Source of the DNA: Pelagibacteraceae bacterium AG-390-L03
Lineage (GTDB): Bacteria > Pseudomonadota > Alphaproteobacteria > Pelagibacterales > Pelagibacteraceae
Assembly (NCBI GenBank): GCA_003279685.1
Contig: QCHA01000001.1
Coordinates: 124,001 to 188,000 of the forward strand
Length of the DNA: 64,000 nucleotides
Direction: 5' to 3'
Shown here piece after piece: positions 58,261 to 64,000 of this stretch (the stretch's first letter is position 1; each line of letters starts with the position of its first letter). The position numbers and the translations under genes were made by a program. Below the pieces are notes generated by a model. It searched no databases and was not told the origin of the DNA. It was given only the letters and a program-made list of their open reading frames with translations.

Positions 58261-58749
58261 ATGCAATTTAAAAATAATACTAAGCGCGGAAATGTTACCA
58301 TTCAAGGTTTAAGATCTTTTAAAGACACTTTGCCTAAAAATATAAAAAAAATCATCAATAAGAAGGGTCATATTTATTCTGAAACACTTGGTAACTGGAG
58401 ATATATTGTTGGAGATGATCTATTTAAAGTTTGTTATCCAAAGATATTTAAGAATTCTAATAAATTTGGAGTTAGCACTCTCATCGTAATGGTTAAAAGA
58501 GGTCATGAGGTTGATATGGAATACTCAAAAAAAGATATTTTAGATAAAATGAATAGTTTTTTTGGTTATTCTGTCGTAGAAAAACTTAAATTCATTAGCT
58601 TTGATGATGAGCAGAGAATCTTTTCCAAAATAGATCTACATCAAGAAAATGTGACAATTAATAAATATCAAAATAAAATTAATGATGTTAAAAATGATAA
58701 AATTAAAAAATCACTTATTGAACTAACCAAAGTATTTAAAGAAAAATGA
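58261..58749 (+). CDS. DciA-like DUF721 protein (replicative helicase operator)
   Basis: A 162-residue protein with the DUF721 domain: GHIYSETLGNWRYIVGDDLFKVCYPKIF, then a strand with STLIVMVKRGHEVDMEYSKKDILDKMNSFFGYSVVEKLKFI (positions about 75-115), a KH-like fold. DUF721 proteins such as DciA load the DnaB helicase in bacteria that lack DnaC. The C-terminal 45 residues are Lys-rich and likely disordered. It overlaps the DsbA-like gene by four bases (ATGA). An alternative ATG at 58249 inside mutY would add four residues. Confidence 0.78.
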   Translation: MQFKNNTKRGNVTIQGLRSFKDTLPKNIKKIINKKGHIYSETLGNWRYIVGDDLFKVCYPKIFKNSNKFGVSTLIVMVKRGHEVDMEYSKKDILDKMNSFFGYSVVEKLKFISFDDEQRIFSKIDLHQENVTINKYQNKINDVKNDKIKKSLIELTKVFKEK

Positions 58750-59324
58750 AAAAAATTCTAATAATTATAACAATTTTTTTTAGCACTATTTCAACTATTA
58801 GTGCAGAGGAAATAAAAAGAATTTTTGTTGGAGATAAAGATGCAAAGATAACTATAATTGCTTATGAATCTTTAACTTGTAGTCACTGTGCTAATTTTCA
58901 TAAAGATGTGTACCCTGAACTTAAAAAAAATTACCTTGATACAGGTTTAGCTAAAATCGAATTTAGACACTTTCCTTTAGATATAGCAGCCTTTAATGCC
59001 TCAAAAGTTTCTCAATGTAACAATGATGGTGATTCGAAAATTTTAAACAGTTTATTTGCAAATCAACAAAAGTGGGTCAAAGGTAGCTCGATACAAGAGG
59101 CCAATGAAAATCTTAAAAAATTTTTAGTTAGCGAGGGTTATAATGTTGATTTTGAAAAGTGTATAAATGACAAAGAAATTGAGGATTTTGTTTTAAATGA
59201 TCGAATAGATGCAGTTAAAAAATTCAAAATAAGTTCTACTCCTACGATAATAATTAACGATAAAAAGTTTGAAAAATCCTTAAATTATAAAAATTTAAAA
59301 AAAGCACTAGAAAAACTGATATAA
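58746..59324 (+). CDS. DsbA-family thiol oxidoreductase
   Basis: An exported 192-residue thioredoxin-fold protein. The signal peptide covers residues 1-20 (ending Ile-Ser-Ala). The active site is C45-S-H-C48 in SLTCSHCANFHKDVYPEL, and the cis-Pro loop is SSTPTIIINDKKF. The thioredoxin_4 layout with the helical insert (FPLDIAAFNASKVSQC) fits DsbA-like oxidases of alphaproteobacteria. It probably forms disulfides in exported proteins such as the Cys-rich protein at 31815. It lies eight bases before smc. Confidence 0.9.
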   Translation: MKKILIIITIFFSTISTISAEEIKRIFVGDKDAKITIIAYESLTCSHCANFHKDVYPELKKNYLDTGLAKIEFRHFPLDIAAFNASKVSQCNNDGDSKILNSLFANQQKWVKGSSIQEANENLKKFLVSEGYNVDFEKCINDKEIEDFVLNDRIDAVKKFKISSTPTIIINDKKFEKSLNYKNLKKALEKLI

Positions 59325-59332
59325 GTTAGTGC

Positions 59333-61906
59333 ATGGAGTTTAAAAAAATCCAATTAAATGGATTTAAATCTTTTGCTGATAAAGCAAATTTCTTAATTGA
59401 AGAAGGTCTTACTGGAATTGTTGGGCCTAATGGATGTGGTAAATCAAACATTGTTGAATCTCTAAGATGGGTCATGGGGGAAACATCAGCAAAAAGCATG
59501 CGTGGATCAGGAATGGAAGATGTAATCTTTTCTGGGACATCAAATAAAGCTTCTAAAAATATTGCAGAAGTTTCAATCGAAGTAGAAAATAAAAATAATG
59601 AAGGACCAGTTCAATACCGTGAACTTGATCAAATTAATGTTCGAAGAAAAATAGAAAAAGACAAAGGCTCTAAATTTTATATTAACGATAAAGAAGTAAG
59701 AGCAAGAGATGCTCAAATGTTTTTTGCAGATTTATCTACTGGTGCGCATTCTCCTTCAATGATTAGTCAAGGACGTATTGGTGCATTAGTAACTGCAAAG
59801 CCAACTGACAGAAGAGCTATTTTAGAGGAGGCTGCTGGTATTTCAGGCTTACATGTCAGAAGACATGAGGCCGAACTTAGATTGGGAGCTGCAGAAAATA
59901 ATCTTAAAAGAGCTGATGAACTTAGAAGGCAACAAGAAAAACAACTGGCTAATCTTCAAAAACAAGCTGAGGAAGCCTCAAAATATAAATCAATTACTGA
60001 GGAAATAAAAAAAATAGAAGCTGGACTTTATTATTTAAAATTAATTGAAATAGATAAAGAAATTAAAATTGAAAACGAAATTAATAACGAAGCAGAAGGA
60101 GAGGTAGAAGGCTTCAATAGTAAAATATCTGAGTTAGAAAACCTAATTAAATCTGCAACAGATAAAGTCTCGCCTCTTAGGGAAAAAAATATTGAAAATC
60201 TCTCTAGAATTCAGAGACTTAATCTTGAGCTTCAAAGTCTAGATGAAGAAAACACAAGAACACAAGATGAAATAGAAAGTATTAAAAAATCAATTCAAAC
60301 TCTTGATGAAGATATTTCAAGAGAAAGAGGAATAATTATTGATGCTAATTCTAACGAAAAAAGACTTAAAGAAGAAAAAACTGATTTGATAGATGTAGAT
60401 TCTAAGTATTTTGAAACAGAGAAATTATCTAATGAAGAACTAGAAGAGGCCAAGAGAAAACTAAAAAAAGAGCAAGAAGCTGTAGATGAAGTCGTTAACA
60501 CTATTGCTGAAGGAACATTAAATATAAGTATTGGACCAATTAAAAACGTTAAAAACTCTATAAATAGAGTTAAAGAGTTAATTGATAGTAACGAAATCAA
60601 TCAAGCGGTCACCTTATTGGATAGATGTAATATGGAACTTGATAATTTCTTAAATGATTTAAAAAACGAGAAATCAAGAGAAGAATTATTAAATGTAAAT
60701 GAAAAATCACAAAATATTAAACAACTTCAAGAAAAGTATGCTGATGCGTATAGTAAAAATCAATCAATTAAAAACGAATCTATAAAACGTAATGAGAGAA
60801 TAAAAACTATAGAAACAGAAGTTGAAAGTTGGAAAAATTTATTAGCTAATTCAGAGAAGATGGTTGAAGAATTGACTGATCGAAAAAATAAATTAACAGA
60901 TCAATTAAAAGAATTAGATAATCAACCTAAAGCTCAAGCTGAAAGAAAAGGTCAAATTTCTGAAAACTTAAGAATATCTGATAAGGAAAAAATTGATAAC
61001 GACACAATTATTGAAGAAACAGATAAACAAATAGAAAACTTAAGATCTCAATTAAATGAAATTCAAGAACAATCGATCCAAATTAGAGAAAGAAAGGCAA
61101 GCTCTGGGGCTACTGTTGAAGGTCTACAAAAGAGAAAAAGTGATTTATTAGATAGAATAAATTCAGAGCTAAACTTAAGTGAGGAAAATATTTTAGAATA
61201 TTCAAACCTGAATGGTATTGAAGACCTACCTAATCCAGTAGATCAAGAAGACTCTCTAGATAAAAAGAAACAAGAAAGAGAAAAATTGGGATCAGTTAAC
61301 TTAAAAGCTGATGAAGAAACTAGCAAGTATGAAGATGAAATAAAAAAAATGGAGCAAGATCGTTCAGATCTAGTTACTGCGATAATTAAACTAAAAGAAA
61401 GTATTAACGAACTAAATCAAAAAGGTAGAGAAAGATTAATTGAAGCTTTTGATAAGGTTAATAGAAAATTTAATGAAGTTTATACAAAACTTTTTAATGG
61501 AGGAAATGCTAAACTAGAATTAGTTGACTCCGATGATCCTCTTGAGGCTGGACTTGAAATGCTAGTCAGTCCTCCAGGTAAAAGACTTCAATCAATAACT
61601 TTATTATCGGGAGGAGAACAAGCTCTGACAGCTCTTTCTTTAATCTTTGCTGTTTTTTTAACCAACCCTTCACCAATTTGTGTATTAGATGAAGTTGATG
61701 CACCACTTGACGATGCAAATGTAACTCGATTTTGTAGCCTTCTTGAAGAGCTAATAAAGATTACAAATACAAAATTTATTATTGTAACTCACCATGCTTT
61801 AACGATGTCTAAAATGAATAGACTTTACGGTGTCACAATGCCTGAAAAAGGTATAAGTCAACTAGTTGCTGTTGATTTGCAAAAAGCAGAGAGTATGGTT
61901 GCATAA
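59333..61906 (+). CDS. smc: Chromosome segregation protein SMC, short form
   Basis: ATPase that compacts and separates chromosomes. The 857-residue protein has Walker A GPNGCGKSN at 31-39, the FKSFADK N-terminus, and QGRIGALVTAKPTDRRAILEEAAGI. The C-terminal head has the signature LLSGGEQ at 757-763 and Walker B VLDEVDAPLDD at about 784-794. Typical SMC proteins are near 1,150 residues with a globular hinge between two coiled coils. Here the coils run from about 170 to 680, with only a short non-coil stretch near 390-440 and no hinge motif that I can recognise. Confidence 0.93.
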   Translation: MEFKKIQLNGFKSFADKANFLIEEGLTGIVGPNGCGKSNIVESLRWVMGETSAKSMRGSGMEDVIFSGTSNKASKNIAEVSIEVENKNNEGPVQYRELDQINVRRKIEKDKGSKFYINDKEVRARDAQMFFADLSTGAHSPSMISQGRIGALVTAKPTDRRAILEEAAGISGLHVRRHEAELRLGAAENNLKRADELRRQQEKQLANLQKQAEEASKYKSITEEIKKIEAGLYYLKLIEIDKEIKIENEINNEAEGEVEGFNSKISELENLIKSATDKVSPLREKNIENLSRIQRLNLELQSLDEENTRTQDEIESIKKSIQTLDEDISRERGIIIDANSNEKRLKEEKTDLIDVDSKYFETEKLSNEELEEAKRKLKKEQEAVDEVVNTIAEGTLNISIGPIKNVKNSINRVKELIDSNEINQAVTLLDRCNMELDNFLNDLKNEKSREELLNVNEKSQNIKQLQEKYADAYSKNQSIKNESIKRNERIKTIETEVESWKNLLANSEKMVEELTDRKNKLTDQLKELDNQPKAQAERKGQISENLRISDKEKIDNDTIIEETDKQIENLRSQLNEIQEQSIQIRERKASSGATVEGLQKRKSDLLDRINSELNLSEENILEYSNLNGIEDLPNPVDQEDSLDKKKQEREKLGSVNLKADEETSKYEDEIKKMEQDRSDLVTAIIKLKESINELNQKGRERLIEAFDKVNRKFNEVYTKLFNGGNAKLELVDSDDPLEAGLEMLVSPPGKRLQSITLLSGGEQALTALSLIFAVFLTNPSPICVLDEVDAPLDDANVTRFCSLLEELIKITNTKFIIVTHHALTMSKMNRLYGVTMPEKGISQLVAVDLQKAESMVA

Positions 61907-61915
61907 ACTATATAA

Positions 61916-62191
61916 ATGCCAAAAGATCAGTTTAAAACTCGCTTAGAGATTGCAAAAAAGAGGATTTCAGAGAAAAATCAGGACAATAAAAATGAGAACC
62001 CCTCATCTATTGGAACAGCGTTCAAATTAAGCACAGAATTAGTCGCTGCGGTAGCAGTTGGGGCAATTATTGGGTTTATTTTTGATAAGACCTTTGGTAC
62101 TACACCCTGGTTTATATTAATATTTTTTTTTGTTGGTGTGGTTGCTGGAATAACCAATGTAATCAGGTCTGCAAAAAAAATGCAAAAATAG
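61916..62191 (+). CDS. atpI: ATP synthase protein I (AtpI)
   Basis: A 91-residue protein with a charged, Lys-rich N-terminus (residues 1-25) and two membrane helices (about 37-55 and 64-82) joined by DKTFGTTPW. AtpI/AtpQ-like proteins help assemble the c-ring of F0. Position directly before atpB matches alphaproteobacterial F0 operons (atpI-B-E-F'-F). Confidence 0.9.
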   Translation: MPKDQFKTRLEIAKKRISEKNQDNKNENPSSIGTAFKLSTELVAAVAVGAIIGFIFDKTFGTTPWFILIFFFVGVVAGITNVIRSAKKMQK

Positions 62192-62200
62192 AAAAATTTT

Positions 62201-62935
62201 ATGGCAGCAAACCCGATGACCCAATTCAATGTTTATAGAATTGGACCAGAAATTAAAGTAGGAGCATTTGATATCTCGTTTACAAACGCAAGTTTGTTTA
62301 TGATTATAAGTTCTGTTGCAATTTTATTAATTTTTAATCTTGGTTCTAAAAAAAATTCATTACTTCCAAATAAAATTCAACTTTTAGCAGAACTTAGTTA
62401 CACGTTTGTATCAAAAATGATAAGTGATACCGCAGGATCAAAAGCAAAACCATATTTTGCATTTATATTTTCTCTTTTTATGTTTGTACTATTTTGTAAC
62501 ATGTTTGGAATGATACCTTATACTTTTACTGTAACTAGTCATATCATAGTGACATTTGTCTTAGCAGCATTTATTTTTATTGGGGTGACTGTAATTGGTT
62601 TTATGAAACATGGTTTAGGTTATTTAAAATTATTTGTTCCTAGTGGGGTACCAGCAGTGTTACTTCCCTTAATAGTAGTAATTGAGATTATTTCTTACTT
62701 AAGTAGACCAGTTAGTTTATCAGTTAGATTATTTGCTAATATGATGGCGGGTCATACAATGATGAAAGTTTTCGGAGGCTTTGTGATAAGTCTTGGAATA
62801 GTTGGTGGATGGCTTCCACTGAGTTTTTCGGTTGCATTAACAGGTTTGGAGATATTAGTTGCTTTTCTTCAAGCATACGTTTTTGCAATTTTAACCTGCA
62901 TCTATTTAAATGATGCATTAAATTTACACCATTAA
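62201..62935 (+). CDS. atpB: ATP synthase subunit a
   Basis: Membrane stator that forms the proton half-channels next to the c-ring. The 244-residue protein has about five to six helices. The essential Arg lies in SLSVRLFANMMAGHTMMKVF, and the C-terminal helix has ILVAFLQAYVFAILTCIYL with the conserved Gln. The start MAANPMTQFNVYRIG and IGPEIKVG are typical. It is followed 18 bases later by atpE. Confidence 0.97.
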   Translation: MAANPMTQFNVYRIGPEIKVGAFDISFTNASLFMIISSVAILLIFNLGSKKNSLLPNKIQLLAELSYTFVSKMISDTAGSKAKPYFAFIFSLFMFVLFCNMFGMIPYTFTVTSHIIVTFVLAAFIFIGVTVIGFMKHGLGYLKLFVPSGVPAVLLPLIVVIEIISYLSRPVSLSVRLFANMMAGHTMMKVFGGFVISLGIVGGWLPLSFSVALTGLEILVAFLQAYVFAILTCIYLNDALNLHH

Positions 62936-62942
62936 TTAACAT

Positions 62943-62948
62943 AGGAGG
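62943..62948 (+). promoter_or_regulatory. Consensus Shine-Dalgarno before atpE
   Basis: AGGAGG lies five bases before the atpE ATG at 62954. Few other genes here have a full consensus site. A strong site fits the need for about ten c-subunits per complex. Confidence 0.8.
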
Positions 62949-62953
62949 ATATA

Positions 62954-63181
62954 ATGGAATTAGAAGCAGCAAAAATGATCGGAGCAGGTTTAGCAGCAAT
63001 AGCTTTAGCTGGTGCCGGTGTTGGTATCGGAATAATTTTTGGAAACTATTTGTCAGGAGCAATGAGAAACCCTTCTGCAGCACAAAAGCAGTTTCCTAAT
63101 TTGCTTTTAGGTTTTGCACTTGCAGAAGCAACAGGATTATTTGGATTAGTAGTAGCGTTAATCATTCTTTTTGCATTTTAA
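62954..63181 (+). CDS. atpE: ATP synthase subunit c
   Basis: Proteolipid that forms the rotating c-ring. The 75-residue hairpin has helix 1 with GAGLAAIALAGAGVGIGIIFG (Gly-repeat motif, residues 10-30), a polar loop RNPSAAQKQ, and helix 2 with the proton-carrying Glu 58 in FALAEATGLFGL. I see no extra Na+-binding polar residues next to Glu 58, so a proton-type ring is likely. A perfect AGGAGG precedes the start. Confidence 0.97.
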   Translation: MELEAAKMIGAGLAAIALAGAGVGIGIIFGNYLSGAMRNPSAAQKQFPNLLLGFALAEATGLFGLVVALIILFAF

Positions 63182-63186
63182 ATTTA

Positions 63187-63777
63187 ATGATTAAAAAAAT
63201 ATATTTTCAGTCAATATTTTTTAGTTTCCTATTTTCTATGGAAGCTTTTTCAGCTGAAAGCGGTGGTATGCCTCAATTAAATCCTGAATTTTGGATTTCA
63301 CAGATTTTTTGGCTAACACTTACATTTGGAATTCTGTATTTAGTTTTATCCAAACTAATACTACCAAAAATAAGTGCAAATCTAGAGTCACGTAAATCAC
63401 AGATATTAGAAAATATTGAGGCTGCAGAGAAACAGAGAGAAGATAGTGAGACAAAGCTAAAAGATTATGAGGAAATTATTTCCAAAAGTAGACTTGATGC
63501 AAAAACTATCTTCAATCAAGCTAGAGAAAAAGCATTAAAGGACATTAATGCTAAAAGAGAGGTTCTAGATAAACAAATTGATGATGAAATTATTAAAGCT
63601 GAACAAGAAATAAAGATCTTAAGACAGAATGCGCCTGATAAGATTAATAAGATAGCAATTGAAACATCCTCTGAACTAGTGCAAAAACTTATTGGTGCTG
63701 AAATAAATAATAGCAGCATATCTGCAATTGTTGATGATTTGTCTAGAAGAAATGGAGATAAATATTATGGCAATTGA
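63187..63777 (+). CDS. atpF': ATP synthase subunit b'
   Basis: Peripheral-stalk subunit. The 196-residue protein has an N-terminal Phe-rich segment resembling a signal anchor (about residues 1-22), then MPQLNPEFWISQIFWLTLTFGILYLVL with the membrane helix. A long charged coiled coil with NIEAAEKQREDSETKLKDYEEII runs to the end. Split b'/b pairs are typical of alphaproteobacteria. It overlaps the following atpF by 11 bases. Confidence 0.93.
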   Translation: MIKKIYFQSIFFSFLFSMEAFSAESGGMPQLNPEFWISQIFWLTLTFGILYLVLSKLILPKISANLESRKSQILENIEAAEKQREDSETKLKDYEEIISKSRLDAKTIFNQAREKALKDINAKREVLDKQIDDEIIKAEQEIKILRQNAPDKINKIAIETSSELVQKLIGAEINNSSISAIVDDLSRRNGDKYYGN

Positions 63778-64000
63778 TGCAACATTTTGGGTAGCAGTAT
63801 CATTCGTAATTTTTTTTGGAGGCTTAATTTATCTTAAGATCCCTCAAAAAATTACTGAAATGTTAGATAAAATGATTTTTGACATAAAAAATGAGATTGA
63901 TGAAAGTGAAAAATTAAGAACAGAGGCAAAAACGTTACTAGATAATGCGCAGAATAAATTAGATACCGCTCAATCTGTTAGTAACGAAATTCTTGATGAG
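63767..64000 (+). CDS. atpF: ATP synthase subunit b, N-terminal fragment
   Basis: The first 78 codons are inside the window. The ATG at 63767, in the last codons of atpF', opens MAIDATFWVAVSFVIFFGGLIYL (anchor helix, residues 5-23), then a Lys/Glu/Asp-rich start of the coiled-coil stalk. The pattern and position match the second peripheral-stalk subunit of F0. The rest, and any F1 genes, lie beyond the window. Confidence 0.9.
   Translation, partial: MAIDATFWVAVSFVIFFGGLIYLKIPQKITEMLDKMIFDIKNEIDESEKLRTEAKTLLDNAQNKLDTAQSVSNEILDE

Noticed and set aside
62736..63083. Open frame of 115 codons on the minus strand over atpB and atpE
   Set aside because: It lies opposite two complete, well-conserved genes and shows no protein-like motif.

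Overview
This 64 kb window is core chromosome of a streamlined, strongly AT-rich alphaproteobacterium, most likely a SAR11 (Pelagibacter-like) marine bacterium. The evidence is Lys/Ile/Asn-rich proteins, near-zero intergenic space, many 1-4 nt gene overlaps, a CcrM-type GANTC methyltransferase, split ATP synthase b'/b subunits, a petABC operon, an ELM1-family protein and DciA. I see no insertion sequence, prophage, integrase, CRISPR array or toxin system. Nearly everything is housekeeping, so the interest lies in unusual versions of familiar parts.

Layout. 1-10,400: division and cell-wall (dcw) cluster on the minus strand, mraZ-ftsZ-rsmH-ftsL-ftsI-murE/murF fusion-mraY-murD-ftsW (cut by the window edge). 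It has a readable mraZ promoter overlapped by three MraZ boxes. 10,500-13,300: RNase P RNA, an AmpD-like amidase, MlaA and MlaC (outer-membrane lipid asymmetry) and a tRNA with CAU anticodon. 13,386-19,513: an asparagine synthetase gene between two tRNA genes, then rpoD, dnaG and yqeY. 19,640-28,877: carAB, a 2OG-oxygenase-like gene with an ELM1-like gene, trxB, a small membrane protein, a Rossmann oxidoreductase and an aminotransferase. 28,913-36,540: uvrB, an SDR, a Cys-rich secreted protein, folB, uvrC, pgsA and ilvE. 36,611-41,837: MarR regulator, response regulator, histidine kinase, ubiK, lgt, a MidA-type methyltransferase and pgeF. 41,845-45,197: prs, rplY, pth, ychF. 45,174-47,735: cytochrome bc1. 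47,829-54,969: trmL, hemF, greA, a CCA/poly(A) polymerase, tRNA-Gln, ispE, a TPR protein, a uracil-DNA glycosylase, a 44-residue membrane peptide and rnhB. 55,062-61,906: ccrM, an FAD monooxygenase, mutY, dciA, a DsbA-like protein and smc. 61,916-64,000: the F0 part of ATP synthase (atpI-B-E-F'-F, the last cut by the window end).

Most notable: the MurE-MurF fusion; ftsZ next to mraZ; a tRNA-Val(GAC) with altered D- and T-loops; GANTC sites inside the ccrM promoter and as an inverted repeat upstream of the dcw promoter; an SMC of only 857 residues with no hinge that I can recognise; a DnaG whose zinc-site residues are mostly lost; an unannotated 44-residue membrane peptide; and opposing genes that share stop codons or start back to back.

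No stretch above 300 bases lacks a gene. The longest non-coding one is 10,313-10,568, which holds the mraZ promoter and a GANTC inverted repeat. All functional calls come from reading motifs by eye; no database search was run.
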